Position numbers and translations under genes: made by a program. Below are positions 15,943 to 25,071 of a stretch of 64,000 nt of DNA, piece after piece (position 1 is the first letter of the stretch; every line of letters begins with the position of its first letter). This DNA comes from a virus, in IMG/VR virus record IMGVR_UViG_3300025133_000044, positions 1-64,000 of that record; one strand, 5' to 3'. Below the pieces are notes generated by a model. That model was given only the letters and a program-made list of their open reading frames with translations, had not been told where the DNA came from and ran no database searches.

Positions 15943-16277
15943 ATTTTACCATCTGCTTCAATGACATCGAATATATTTTCAATCTCGCCTTCGTTCAAGT
16001 TAAACTTTGTTTTAGTTTCCTCCATCTTAGTATAATTTCTGGAAATCTTTCTTCTCTTCTGAATTCCTTGGCCGCCAAATCTCTCCTTACATCTATCGAC
16101 AAACTTAATTATATCAGGATTTTGTTCCAGATAGCCAGTTAACATGTATCGGAAGAATTGTGATTGGTTTATCCCATCATATCGACATCTAATTTTTAAC
16201 CTAGCCTGCCTATCAGATGTGTCGTAAAACATAATTTTTTTTCTATCATTCACATCAGGTATAGTCTTGTCGCTCAT
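15939..16277 (-). CDS. Ribbon-helix-helix-like DNA-binding protein
   Basis: 112 residues. The core KKIMFYDTSDRQARLKIRCR, then GINQSQFFRYMLTGYLEQ, looks like a strand plus two helices of a ribbon-helix-helix domain; the basic segment after it (GIQKRRKISRNY) may add DNA contacts. The ATG overlaps the stop of the IMP dehydrogenase gene (ATGA) with GGGGAAATAA upstream. Together with the sigma-like gene just downstream it forms a small regulatory pair; function inferred. Confidence 0.6.
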   Translation of the reverse strand: MSDKTIPDVNDRKKIMFYDTSDRQARLKIRCRYDGINQSQFFRYMLTGYLEQNPDIIKFVDRCKERFGGQGIQKRRKISRNYTKMEETKTKFNLNEGEIENIFDVIEADGKI

Positions 16278-17296
16278 TTATTTCCCCGTAGGATGTGTGT
16301 AGCGCTCTCCGCTTGGCCGGCTGAAGATTGTAAGATAAATTCATGACGTATCTGAAGTTCCGGTATGGAAGATACTCCAGAATAAGATAAGCCGCTACGT
16401 AAACCACCAGCAACACTTTGGAGTATCTTCTTAACGCCACCTCTAAACGGAATAGTAGTTGAAATTCCTTCTGGTGTGGAAGTTTTTCCCCTCCAAGCAT
16501 TTTGAGCATTAGCTGAGGCCATGCCCCTGTATACCTTATATTTCTTGTTTTTACTACCAAAAAACACCTCGCCCGGTGTTTCTTTGGTCCCGGCCAAAAG
16601 AGAACCAACCATGACAAAGTCTGCGCCGGCGGCAAAAGCCTTAACCATATCGCCCGTTGTTCTTATCCCGCCATCGGCAATAATTTTCACATCATGGCTG
16701 GTTTTTGCACACTCTAAAATGCTTTGAAAAGTTGGGATACCGTGGCCCGTGACTAACCGCGTGGAACATATTGATCCCCCGCCTATCCCTACACGAATTG
16801 AGTCGGCGCCCCAATCTGCTAAAGTGTCAAAGCCCTCTAGAGTTGCAACGTTTCCAGCCATCACATGTACTTTGTTTCCTAAAACGCCGCGAAGAACAGA
16901 CAAAGCATTCTTTACCAAAGAATGGTGTCCGTGTGCTACGTCAATACAAAGGATCCTGGCGCCGGCATCATATAAAGCGCAGGCCCTTTCTTCGTAGTCG
17001 CCAGTTGCACCTATCGCTGCCGCGATTGAGGCAGAGCCGCCGGCGGCGCATTCTTTAACCATTGCCGTTTGTTTTTCAATACTATTATATCGATGAATTA
17101 TTCCAAGGCCGCCGAATTCGGCCATGGCTGTGGCCATCGCACCTTCAGTTACTGTGTCCATTGGGCTGGAAATGACTGGCAACTCCAATCGCAAAAAGGA
17201 ATCTAAATTATTGCTGATATTGATTTGTGCTCTGCTTTTAATATTACTGTATTTAGGTACCAGCAAAACATCATCAAAGGAATAGGCTTGTTTCAT
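16274..17296 (-). CDS. guaB: IMP dehydrogenase-like enzyme (IMPDH/GMPR family)
   Basis: 340 residues from the ATG at 17296, overlapping the preceding stop (TAATG) with GGAGGAACT upstream. A TIM-barrel IMPDH core is complete: [23 protein letters not shown], the NAD/IMP strand [10 protein letters not shown], the catalytic cysteine in [13 protein letters not shown], phosphate-binding [12 protein letters not shown] and the flap PEGIS. The CBS regulatory domains usually inserted in bacterial IMPDH are absent, giving a minimal enzyme that should escape purine-nucleotide feedback. It converts IMP to XMP towards dGTP. GMP reductase is the alternative, but flap sequence favours IMPDH. Confidence 0.88.
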   Translation of the reverse strand: MKQAYSFDDVLLVPKYSNIKSRAQINISNNLDSFLRLELPVISSPMDTVTEGAMATAMAEFGGLGIIHRYNSIEKQTAMVKECAAGGSASIAAAIGATGDYEERACALYDAGARILCIDVAHGHHSLVKNALSVLRGVLGNKVHVMAGNVATLEGFDTLADWGADSIRVGIGGGSICSTRLVTGHGIPTFQSILECAKTSHDVKIIADGGIRTTGDMVKAFAAGADFVMVGSLLAGTKETPGEVFFGSKNKKYKVYRGMASANAQNAWRGKTSTPEGISTTIPFRGGVKKILQSVAGGLRSGLSYSGVSSIPELQIRHEFILQSSAGQAESATHILRGNK

Positions 17297-17595
17297 TATA
17301 GTTCCTCCAAGTATCTTTGTAAATACCATATAGCCTTCGCAATATCTTTTTTTGCTTGCCCTTTGTACTTATGCCTGGAGATGTATTTGACAGCATTACC
17401 ACAGTGGAAATCTAACCCCCAATCTTCAATCACATCAATAGTTTCATATTTTCCGTGGTTGTAATGAGGAGGATGGTCAACTAAGTCTAACTTATAATTT
17501 ACAAGAGTTTCTAAGTCTTCTTCTCTTTCGTCCCACCTATCTTCCAGCTGAGATGGGCTAATAAGAATTTTCATTGTTTCATTTTTATCTGACAT
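17296..17595 (-). CDS. DUF3310 protein
   Basis: 99 residues. The second half matches the DUF3310 family (VDHPPHYNHGKYETIDVIED, then AVKYISRHKYKG and IAKAIWYLQRYLE), very common in phages and sometimes labelled nucleotide-kinase-like without proof. It sits in a nucleotide-metabolism run between dUTPase and IMP dehydrogenase. AAGGAGAAGAT precedes the ATG. Confidence 0.9.
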   Translation of the reverse strand: MSDKNETMKILISPSQLEDRWDEREEDLETLVNYKLDLVDHPPHYNHGKYETIDVIEDWGLDFHCGNAVKYISRHKYKGQAKKDIAKAIWYLQRYLEEL

Positions 17596-17604
17596 ATCTT
17601 CTCC

Positions 17605-18096
17605 TTAAAACCCTGATATTTGGCCCAGAGGGTGAGAGCCAGGAGCATCTGTACTACCCAGCGCAGCAGGGCCACGATTGGAAATCGTAATCGGCTCTCG
17701 ATATAAGTGACCATCAACTAGTTTGGCTCGAAAATGGACTACTGGTACCAAAATTAATTGCGCAATCTTTGCGTCGACTTCGACGAACTGTACTTCGCCC
17801 CCAATATTGTGAAGGTCAATAAAAACTTCACCATCATAACCACTATCAATAATATGGGCTCCGACCACCAAGGACCGCTTTACACCCATACTAGATCTGT
17901 TACAAACCTGTAACATGTATCCATGGGGTATACCAAAACTTAATCCCGTTGCAAGCATCTGGTTTTCACCAGGCTTAATTTTGGAAACTGTGACTTTGGG
18001 ATCTTTTGGACAGTAGAAAACGTCCAAACCCGCGTCACTAGGATTTGCCCTCGTCGGTGCCTTCGCTTCTTCTCTCTTTGTGTATTCTAAAATCAT
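17605..18096 (-). CDS. dut: dUTP diphosphatase (dUTPase)
   Basis: 163 residues from the ATG at 18096 (AGAGGTTAAAA upstream). All trimeric-dUTPase motifs are present: SDAGLDVF (1), NRSSMGVKRSL (2), GAHIIDSGYDGEV with the catalytic aspartate (3), KIAQLILVPV (4) and a C-terminal RGPAALGST (5, glycine-rich P-loop-like). It cleaves dUTP to dUMP, preventing uracil incorporation and feeding the ThyX encoded at 24087. The start overlaps the end of the zinc-finger gene. Confidence 0.95.
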   Translation of the reverse strand: MILEYTKREEAKAPTRANPSDAGLDVFYCPKDPKVTVSKIKPGENQMLATGLSFGIPHGYMLQVCNRSSMGVKRSLVVGAHIIDSGYDGEVFIDLHNIGGEVQFVEVDAKIAQLILVPVVHFRAKLVDGHLYREPITISNRGPAALGSTDAPGSHPLGQISGF

Positions 18097-18343
18097 TTTT
18101 AACCTCTTCAATAATTTTACGTGCTTTGTCCCAACACTCGGGACAGTATAATCTTACCACTTTTTCTTTCTCTCTTACAACAACACTCCAAGTTGTAACA
18201 TGTTCTTTTAAATTTTTATCAAATTCCTTGGCACAAGCGTAGCACTCATCACTTAATTTGCCGAACATTGTTATCTGTTCTTTTATATTTTTGTTAAGAC
18301 GCTTTGCGGCCTTGCGTGCCAATTTTCTTTTTAAACTTCCCAT
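18038..18343 (-). CDS. Small zinc-ribbon-like protein downstream of dnaE
   Basis: 101 residues from the ATG at 18343, which lies directly after the dnaE stop. A basic N-terminal helix (GSLKRKLARKAAKRLNKN) precedes a C-x2-C pair (DECYACAKEF) and a second pair (YCPECWDKA), a likely zinc ribbon. An ATG 23 codons upstream would overlap dnaE and lacks support. Position suggests a replication accessory role; no function is known to me. Confidence 0.7.
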   Translation of the reverse strand: MGSLKRKLARKAAKRLNKNIKEQITMFGKLSDECYACAKEFDKNLKEHVTTWSVVVREKEKVVRLYCPECWDKARKIIEEVKNDFRIHKERRSEGTDEGKS

Positions 18344-18344
18344 G

Positions 18345-21300
18345 TTATCCCAACATTTTAAAAGAATGTCTAATCGATCTCGTACTAAATCCCCAATCCT
18401 CATTGTGATCAAGTTTAGCTGCGTACGGCCTGTTTAATTGTACAATTCCCCTATCGTGGTCTTTGACACCCCAACATCGAATTGTTGTCATAGTAGAAGT
18501 ATCGTCAATTACCTTCAAGATCCAATAAGTTTTACCGTTTTTAGTCTTCTTACTAATCTTCTCTCTTGGGATGAACCAGGCGACGCCCAATCTTTTATCC
18601 CATTTTGCGATGGGTGGAACTTTCCACTTGTCTATGGATTCAAGGATGTTATCAGTCATGACCAACTCAAATGGGAAAAGGCCTGTCAGCGAAGATACAT
18701 ATTCAATCTTTTCTTCACGCGTGAAGTCCTTTTCTGGAGAATATAGATCTATATTTTCCCGAAGTCTTTTGAGGTTTTTAGGCCGGTCTTGGATACATGC
18801 CATCCAAAAATGCTTACATCCAGTAAACCTTTCATCAATAATACTGTCAAGGGCGCCGGAGCGACACAACGCGTCCAAGGCCCTTTTGTTCAACTTAGAA
18901 TATACGACATCTTCATTAAATAATAATTCCTCGGGTGTCGTGAACGGTCTATTGTTGATGATCTGTTCAATTGCCTTGTCTCCTAACCCCTTAATAGAGC
19001 TAAAAGGTTGAATGAGAGTTTTCCCATCTTTTGTAAGTTCCCATTGAGCCGTAGAAGTGTTGATATCTATCCCTTGAATATCGAAGCCATGCTTTCGTGC
19101 GAGACTTATAGCTGCTTCTTTGCGGGTTTCAGGTTCCTTATCAAGAAAAGCTGCCATCCAACATTCTGGAAAATAATTTAATAAGTAGGCACACTGGTAA
19201 GATAGAATAGAATAAGAAACTGCATGAGATTTGTTGAAGCCATAGCCGGAAAAATATTCAAAATTCTGCCACATCCTCTCTGCGGTAGAGCGATCGATCT
19301 TCTTTTCCATGCATCCAAGAATAAATCTATGTTGGAGTTTTTCTTTCTCTTCTGAAACTTCTCCCGTTCCTTTCTTGGTTAGTAGTTTTCTTAGTTTGTT
19401 ACCGTCGTCAAGAGAAATGTTCTTTCCAAGCTTATGCGCCAGTATGGCAATTTGCTCTTGGAAAATCAAGAACCCTGCAGTCTCTTCTGTATGTTCTTTA
19501 ACAATTTTATGAGGATACATGATATCCTTAAAATTCTTTTTCCTTGAAACGTATTCTTTAGCGACGCCGGCACTTAAAGGTCCTGGACGGTAAATAGATG
19601 TAATGGCGGAAATATCAATTATGTTATTGGGGCTAGCTTTCTTACAAAAGTTTTGGGCGCCTCCGTTTGTAAACTGAAAAATCCCAACAAACTTGCCCTT
19701 ATGAAAGATATTCTTATACACTTTTTGGTCGTCGAGATCAATAACGTCTGGATGTATATTATTATCATAGTACTCCTTAATATTCTTATAAGAAGGATTC
19801 TCAACACCATGATGTCTTCTTAAGACATGGCCGATCGCTGACTGGATCATTTCTAAAGTAGTGAGGCCAAGCAAATCAAATTTGATAAACCCAAGCGGCT
19901 CCAGATGGCGTACGTTCTGTCCCTCTGACCATGGAGTTTGGATAACTCCCTTGGAGCAGATTAACGGCATATGTTTATCCAAGTCCTCGCCGATTACAAC
20001 ACCTCCTGCGTGTCGACTAGTCGATCTGACTTGGCCTACGAGAGCTTCGGCGTGCGTCTTAATGTGAGGATATTTGTAAAGAAATCTCTGCAAGGAATCT
20101 GAATATTCCATAACTTCCTCGAAGGTAGGAACATATACTCCTGCTTTGATGCCATGTTTTGCTTTCGCCTTCGGTGTGGCTTCGCGAACCATTACATTCG
20201 TCACATTATTGACTTCGGTAAAATCAACACCGTAGAATTTACCGATATCTTTGATAAGCGATCGCAACTGCAACGTATTATAATTAGAAATAGGAACAAC
20301 CGCAGTCTCTCCCCAGGCCTCTGCTAAAATTTCTTTAAGCCCGAAAGCGTCGCTGACGTCATAGTCAATGTCAGGGTAATCTTTGGCGTCAGAGCGTAAA
20401 AATCGGCTAAACAGTAAACCATGTTTGATCGGATCAACCTGCGTGATCCCCAATACGTAAGCGACGAGAGAACCAGCAGCAGATCCGCGGCCCGGGCCGG
20501 AGAGCATATTTTCATTCGCTTTGTCAGCGATCGCCTTCATCGTTAAAAAGTATTTACTAAACCCTCTGTTGTCGATAACTCCCATTTCATGCCGAAGTCT
20601 TTTGATATATTGTTTATCCTCATGTAAGTTTCGGGCACGAAGGCCAGTAATACAAGCTTTGGTCAAAGCTTCTGTAGCTGTGGCGCCGTCCGGAACGACA
20701 AATTCAGGGAGCCTCACTGTATCGTCGGGCATGAAATCGCTAATCCTCTCATTGGCAATCCAGTGAGTTTTTACGAGTGAATCGTAAATTAAATCATCGT
20801 CATACTCGACTTCACACTCCTCAGAATATTTTTTATAAGAAGCCCACATCTGGTCACCATTTTTTGGATACAATTCCATACCAAGTTCATCAACATCAAT
20901 TGGTAATTCTGACGTCAACCATTCTGGCTTGCTCGTTTTGCCTAACCACCCAAGACGCTTGTATAGCTCTCTGTCTTTAAACGCGTCCGGACTTGGGTAG
21001 TGGCTGTCGGCAGTTGAAATTAGCTCGATACCAAACTCTTTTTGCATCTGGATAACGTATTTGTTTAACCTGTGCTGTTCCGGCACATTGTTCCACTGTA
21101 GTTCACCGTACCACCTGTCTCCAAGGGTAGCGACCATCTTCTTCGTTGTCTCGCGCATCGCGTTTAAGATTGCGTCTTCGTCTTCTCCAATCTTCTTGGT
21201 TTTTGTTTTACCATTCTCGTCGACATACTCTTTATAGATACAGTTGTCCCAGTAGTCTCCAGCGTATACACCGCCGAGGCATGCGGAGGAGGCCATGATA

Positions 21301-21833
21301 CCTTCTCCATATTCCTCAAGCATCTTATAGTCTAGGCGTGGATATCGATAGAAATTATCTCCCTGGTGAGAGTCAGAAACAATCTTATATATGTTATTTA
21401 AGCCTTTTTGATTTAATGCAACAAGTACAAGATGCCTTCTAGAATTGATTCTATTTTTTGTCTTCTGCTTTGAGGCTGACTCGTCCTCGGCTGCAACCTT
21501 GTCGGTGTCATTAATAACTTTTTTGGCTTGCTTTTTATCCGTTTTAACCCTTTCATATTCCTCTTTCCACTCTTTGATGGAAGGAATAAAATAGGCTTCA
21601 ACGCCAAAGATTGGTTTAAATTGTTTACCCTCTTTCTTCATTTTTTTTGCATGAAGAACTTGATGTGAAAGCCCATTCATATTTCCGTGGTCGGTTAAAG
21701 CCAGGGCGCCCATGCCATTTTGGTATGCAAAGTCCATGTGCTCCGGCGGGTACCCGAATCCGTCGAATACAGACCCCGCGACACTATGCGCATGAAGGCC
21801 CACAAACGGGATTTTAGATTTAATTCGTTCCAT
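18345..21833 (-). CDS. dnaE: DNA polymerase III alpha subunit (family C)
   Basis: 1162 residues. The PHP domain starts at residue 12 (VGLHAHSVAGSV, ALTDHGNMNG). A Lys-rich insertion at about 95-130 splits it. The polymerase core has GPGRGSAAGSLVAYVLG (446-462), the catalytic aspartates in YPDIDYDV (486-493), and the conserved YRPGPLSAGV segment. A C-terminal OB fold (KNGKTYWILKVIDDTST) ends the protein; the tau-binding domain found after it in E. coli is missing. Family C replicases are uncommon in T4-like phages. A sigma70-like promoter lies at 21851. The window also encodes a family A polymerase. Confidence 0.95.
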   Translation of the reverse strand: MERIKSKIPFVGLHAHSVAGSVFDGFGYPPEHMDFAYQNGMGALALTDHGNMNGLSHQVLHAKKMKKEGKQFKPIFGVEAYFIPSIKEWKEEYERVKTDKKQAKKVINDTDKVAAEDESASKQKTKNRINSRRHLVLVALNQKGLNNIYKIVSDSHQGDNFYRYPRLDYKMLEEYGEGIMASSACLGGVYAGDYWDNCIYKEYVDENGKTKTKKIGEDEDAILNAMRETTKKMVATLGDRWYGELQWNNVPEQHRLNKYVIQMQKEFGIELISTADSHYPSPDAFKDRELYKRLGWLGKTSKPEWLTSELPIDVDELGMELYPKNGDQMWASYKKYSEECEVEYDDDLIYDSLVKTHWIANERISDFMPDDTVRLPEFVVPDGATATEALTKACITGLRARNLHEDKQYIKRLRHEMGVIDNRGFSKYFLTMKAIADKANENMLSGPGRGSAAGSLVAYVLGITQVDPIKHGLLFSRFLRSDAKDYPDIDYDVSDAFGLKEILAEAWGETAVVPISNYNTLQLRSLIKDIGKFYGVDFTEVNNVTNVMVREATPKAKAKHGIKAGVYVPTFEEVMEYSDSLQRFLYKYPHIKTHAEALVGQVRSTSRHAGGVVIGEDLDKHMPLICSKGVIQTPWSEGQNVRHLEPLGFIKFDLLGLTTLEMIQSAIGHVLRRHHGVENPSYKNIKEYYDNNIHPDVIDLDDQKVYKNIFHKGKFVGIFQFTNGGAQNFCKKASPNNIIDISAITSIYRPGPLSAGVAKEYVSRKKNFKDIMYPHKIVKEHTEETAGFLIFQEQIAILAHKLGKNISLDDGNKLRKLLTKKGTGEVSEEKEKLQHRFILGCMEKKIDRSTAERMWQNFEYFSGYGFNKSHAVSYSILSYQCAYLLNYFPECWMAAFLDKEPETRKEAAISLARKHGFDIQGIDINTSTAQWELTKDGKTLIQPFSSIKGLGDKAIEQIINNRPFTTPEELLFNEDVVYSKLNKRALDALCRSGALDSIIDERFTGCKHFWMACIQDRPKNLKRLRENIDLYSPEKDFTREEKIEYVSSLTGLFPFELVMTDNILESIDKWKVPPIAKWDKRLGVAWFIPREKISKKTKNGKTYWILKVIDDTSTMTTIRCWGVKDHDRGIVQLNRPYAAKLDHNEDWGFSTRSIRHSFKMLG

Positions 21834-21850
21834 TTAACTTCTCCTTTATA

Positions 21851-21879
21851 AGAATATAAAAACATTTAAGATAAGTCAA
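21851..21879 (-). promoter_or_regulatory. Sigma70-like promoter for dnaE
   Basis: Minus strand TTGACT (21879-21874), 17-base spacer, TATTCT (21856-21851), 17 bases before the ATG, in a 42-base gap. The -35 hexamer overlaps the stop of the upstream gene and is the same TTGACTTA as ahead of groEL. Confidence 0.45.
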
Positions 21880-22724
21880 TCATCTTTTCCTATTTCATTC
21901 CATTCACCATGGTTTAAAATTAATGGCTTTTTATACTGTATGTCCTGAGACAGGAAATTACAATAGTTTTCCCAATTGCTTATATCGTGATAGTTCTCTA
22001 CATTACAAACTTTGTATTTATTTGTTTCTAAAGTATCAAAAACTTGACTTGGTTTAAAGTTTCTATAAGAAAATCTCTCATCTAGTGGTAGTCTCTTATC
22101 ACGAGTATCAGGATTTGACCACATGCCTGTCGATTTCTCGCGTATTTCAGATCTCAATTCTAAAGCTTGCTCCAGCGTGATGTTGAAGCCAAGGTATTTA
22201 TCGTTTTGTATTGTTTTGTCCTGATGAGCTAACATAAAATTTCGATTTAATATATCTTTTCTATGTTCACGTACAGCATGTGGTAAATAACAACCATATG
22301 GCCAAGCTATATAAAATCTTTTTGGAACCAACCAGCTACTTATTGATTTGATAATTTTATTAGCAACAATAACACCATAAATCGCGCTCCAGCTGAGACA
22401 GTCCCTCTTGTTGATATCTTTGATATCAATTGGAACGTAATAAACACGTATAAACCTTTTAAAATCTTTTTTACTATGCTCGAAATGTCGATGGCGGTAA
22501 ACAGGATCTTCTACTTGCTCTCCTACTTGATATCTAATCAAAGGTTGTACATCGTCACTGCATATCAACCATATTGTTGAACAACCAGCATAGGCACATT
22601 CAGCCACAGCACGTTCAACAGCTAAATAATTAGGAGAAATAGGCATCAAAGAATCATGCCATGGCATGTCATAATCTAATTTTCTACCAGAAATCGGCAC
22701 TATCCCTGCTATTTGTGCTGACAC
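21876..22724 (-). CDS. Nucleotidyltransferase-like protein
   Basis: 282 residues with a GTG start behind GATGGGGGCTGC. The opening (IAGIVPISGRKLDYDMPWHD, LMPISPNYLAVERAV) and the strand STIWLICSDDVQ follow the GT-A/nucleotidyltransferase pattern of sugar-nucleotide pyrophosphorylases and IspD-like enzymes, but the usual GxGxR-P loop is altered. I infer a nucleotidyltransferase-like fold; substrate unknown. It overlaps the next upstream gene by 16 bases and is paired with it, suggesting a shared pathway. Confidence 0.55.
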   Translation of the reverse strand: MSAQIAGIVPISGRKLDYDMPWHDSLMPISPNYLAVERAVAECAYAGCSTIWLICSDDVQPLIRYQVGEQVEDPVYRHRHFEHSKKDFKRFIRVYYVPIDIKDINKRDCLSWSAIYGVIVANKIIKSISSWLVPKRFYIAWPYGCYLPHAVREHRKDILNRNFMLAHQDKTIQNDKYLGFNITLEQALELRSEIREKSTGMWSNPDTRDKRLPLDERFSYRNFKPSQVFDTLETNKYKVCNVENYHDISNWENYCNFLSQDIQYKKPLILNHGEWNEIGKDD

Positions 22725-23446
22725 GCAGCCCCCATCAAAAATATATCATTTTGATTCTCACCACAGATCTTTTTTATCGGATATATATCTCGCTTCCACA
22801 GTCGTAAATTAGGTTTCTCGATCCCGATCTGTTTCAATTGCTCAATAATTTTGAATCTTGCTATTGTATCAGTGTAATTTACATCGTTTATTTGTTCCAA
22901 TGTTAAGATTGATTCAGCAACGATGTCTTTATGTGCACGGGATCCATCAATCCTCGTAGAATCAAAAAAGGATATTTTTTTAATGAAATCTGAACTCAGA
23001 TCTTCTAAAGATTCTACATCGACTTTACCGCCAGTAGTATGGACATCAAACCAATCTAACACACGGTAACGTAGAATTTCCTGACTAAATACATCTTCCA
23101 CCCCTAAAACATTTTCCAAATCAAATATATAAAGCTTGTCGTAACCAACAAGAGACCTCATCTCATTTTTGGTGAAAACTTTAACGAGTTTCTCTTTTCT
23201 ATCAATACGAAGCGTTTTAATTGTGTTGGAAAAAGGATTCTTACCTTCTTGATAGAGCCTATAAGAGGTCTTTGCCCAGGTCTCTTCTAACGTAGAATCA
23301 AATTCAGAACATGAAGGTTGATAAGAATGGAAGTGAGGATCACAATTAAACAATATGTGATTCTTGTTTTTAAAGGCAAATCGTACTGCATCTAATTCAC
23401 TCCCCACAACTGTGTGAGCCCAATGAAAATCAGCAACCACACCCAT
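22709..23446 (-). CDS. Unknown protein paired with nucleotidyltransferase-like gene
   Basis: 245 residues. The N-terminal segment (VVADFHWAHTVVGSELDAV) and the strand KLYIFDLENVLG give an alpha/beta look without a clear nucleotide-binding loop. It overlaps both neighbours (16-17 bases). No known family recognised; the shared overlap suggests joint function with 21876-22724. Confidence 0.7.
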   Translation of the reverse strand: MGVVADFHWAHTVVGSELDAVRFAFKNKNHILFNCDPHFHSYQPSCSEFDSTLEETWAKTSYRLYQEGKNPFSNTIKTLRIDRKEKLVKVFTKNEMRSLVGYDKLYIFDLENVLGVEDVFSQEILRYRVLDWFDVHTTGGKVDVESLEDLSSDFIKKISFFDSTRIDGSRAHKDIVAESILTLEQINDVNYTDTIARFKIIEQLKQIGIEKPNLRLWKRDIYPIKKICGENQNDIFLMGAACQHK

Positions 23447-24080
23447 TTATCTCACATTCTTTTTTCTGTTTAATGATATTCTTGTGCCACTTCTTAAGCA
23501 GTCGGTAGTGCTTGGGGACTTGACGGCATCTATTATTTTTTGTAGGGTAGCGTATTGCTCTCACCCAAGCAGCAATCCATATTCTCTTGTCGGTGCGATA
23601 CTTGCATGTTCTTTTGATAAATTTAATTTGTTTCGTGATATGGCGCATCCACGCATCTGCAGCCTCAACCGGATTTCTCCTGTCAATGCCATAGCCATGA
23701 GATTTCTTTTCCCACCAAGGCCACATCTGAAAAAGACCCACTGCCATTGGAGTCTTCCCATTTTTACTAAATTTTCTATCGCCCAAAGCATTAGGGTTGT
23801 AACCTGACTCTTGGCATGCGGCAGCAAGTATTAAACCTTTTAGCTCTGCAGGGGGGTTATACTTCTTTTCAACTGCTATCAATTTATCTAGCAGTTCATA
23901 ATCAACCTTATCCGAGTCGGTAAACCTACAATTGAAGACTGCTTCGTTTAGGATATCCTCGTAAGTCATTGAGGCGCTAGCGTCAAGCTTAATAGGTTTA
24001 GTATACTCTTTTTCAGGTGTTGTAGCCTCTGTTAGATTAGCAGTTGGGATTAAAAGTATTAAAGGTAAAATGTAATTCAT
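23430..24080 (-). CDS. Lytic transglycosylase (endolysin-like, SLT fold)
   Basis: 216 residues with a hydrophobic N-terminal signal (MNYILPLILLIPTANLTEA). The transglycosylase core has the catalytic glutamate in AAACQESGYNP, the AVGLFQMWPWW motif (family GLMQ position) and the final AYIRAI-like WVRAIRYP. It cleaves peptidoglycan between MurNAc and GlcNAc. A signal sequence on a phage transglycosylase fits either a lysis enzyme exported by the host or a periplasmic one; the tail is basic and cysteine-rich (CEINGCGC). No holin was recognised next to it. Confidence 0.8.
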   Translation of the reverse strand: MNYILPLILLIPTANLTEATTPEKEYTKPIKLDASASMTYEDILNEAVFNCRFTDSDKVDYELLDKLIAVEKKYNPPAELKGLILAAACQESGYNPNALGDRKFSKNGKTPMAVGLFQMWPWWEKKSHGYGIDRRNPVEAADAWMRHITKQIKFIKRTCKYRTDKRIWIAAWVRAIRYPTKNNRCRQVPKHYRLLKKWHKNIIKQKKECEINGCGC

Positions 24081-24086
24081 ATTTTT

Positions 24087-24797
24087 TTATTCTCCGTGAA
24101 CATCAATGTAAGCTTCGATAGCCGTTGGCCATAAGTCTTTAGCTATTGTTAGCATTGCTTTAGCCAGTTGTTGTATTTCCCATTGAGAGCCTTCATGAGT
24201 TCTAAGTTGTATAAATTTAAGTAGATTATTTAAATTGCAAGTGCCATAATATTCTGTGTACATGTTTTGTGGCAATGTTCCCCGGGCCTGCTCTCTACAT
24301 ATGCCCGCTGAAAGTAAAGAATTGTATAGTAGCAAGCTGCGTTCGTGGTGGAGCTTGATCATCTGCACCGCGGAACTGGATGCCCCATGGGGTGTTTTAA
24401 CATAACCAATTATTGGGTTTATCAAACTCTCAGAATCGCTAGATTGTCTGTTAGATTCGTGCTGAGTTCTATAACCACGGGGTTCATAAAATTCAAGATT
24501 GAAATCGGTATATCTTCTGCTGATTTCATTGTAGGACCAAGTTCTATGACGATGATGTTGTGATCGTATGAATAAAGGCACCTTAATTCGAAAAGTTAAA
24601 ACATTGTGTTCGAACGTGCTCGTATGCTTATGCTTGACAAGATATTCAATTAACTTTTTATCTTTTTTATCTAGCTTATCCTTCTGCTTCCCAAAAGACA
24701 CACGAGCACTGTTGACAATAGTCAAATCCGTACCCATGTGGTCGACAAGCTCAACGTAACCTAATTCGTCATCGTATAACTCAATTTTTGTTTTCAT
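24087..24797 (-). CDS. thyX: Flavin-dependent thymidylate synthase ThyX
   Basis: 236 residues. The ThyX motif RHR-x7-S is intact as RHRTWSYNEISRRYTDF. Supporting segments include HTSTFEHNVLTFRIKVP and the C-terminal REQARGTLPQNMYTEYY. The enzyme methylates dUMP with folate and FAD. It follows the dUTPase/dCMP-deaminase route to dTMP encoded in the same window. Its start overlaps the GroES-like gene by four bases (ATGA). Confidence 0.96.
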   Translation of the reverse strand: MKTKIELYDDELGYVELVDHMGTDLTIVNSARVSFGKQKDKLDKKDKKLIEYLVKHKHTSTFEHNVLTFRIKVPLFIRSQHHRHRTWSYNEISRRYTDFNLEFYEPRGYRTQHESNRQSSDSESLINPIIGYVKTPHGASSSAVQMIKLHHERSLLLYNSLLSAGICREQARGTLPQNMYTEYYGTCNLNNLLKFIQLRTHEGSQWEIQQLAKAMLTIAKDLWPTAIEAYIDVHGE

Positions 24798-25066
24798 GAG
24801 TCCTCAAGTAGAAATCCAATAACGTGATTTTCTAGAATCATATGGTATGTTTTTCCAAAGATGCTTGCTTCCTCAATCATGTGTTTTGGCACTAGTAATT
24901 TTGTACCTTCTTCGAGATGTGAAGAGGCGTGAGGCTTTACTATTTTCACCACGCCATAACGAGAACTATCGATATTAACATTTTCAGGAATCAAGATTGT
25001 TACATCTTGTGATTTCTGTTCTCTAATCGGCTCAACAACCAAATATTTGTTAACGGGAACGAGCAT
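24794..25066 (-). CDS. GroES/gp31-like co-chaperonin
   Basis: 90 residues from the ATG at 25066 (AGGAGCTTGAACAGA upstream); an in-frame TTG three codons earlier is too close to the site. The pattern LVPVNKYLVVEPIREQK, then YGVVKIVKP, LLVPKHMIEEA and ENHVIGFL follows the GroES beta-barrel (PLxDRVLVKxxE...G.V.AVG....G..V.F), with a mobile loop rich in I/V (VTILIPENV). It should cap the phage GroEL encoded at 10930 or the host GroEL. The pair is split by 12 kb. Confidence 0.72.
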   Translation of the reverse strand: MLVPVNKYLVVEPIREQKSQDVTILIPENVNIDSSRYGVVKIVKPHASSHLEEGTKLLVPKHMIEEASIFGKTYHMILENHVIGFLLEDS

Positions 25067-25071
25067 TCTGT

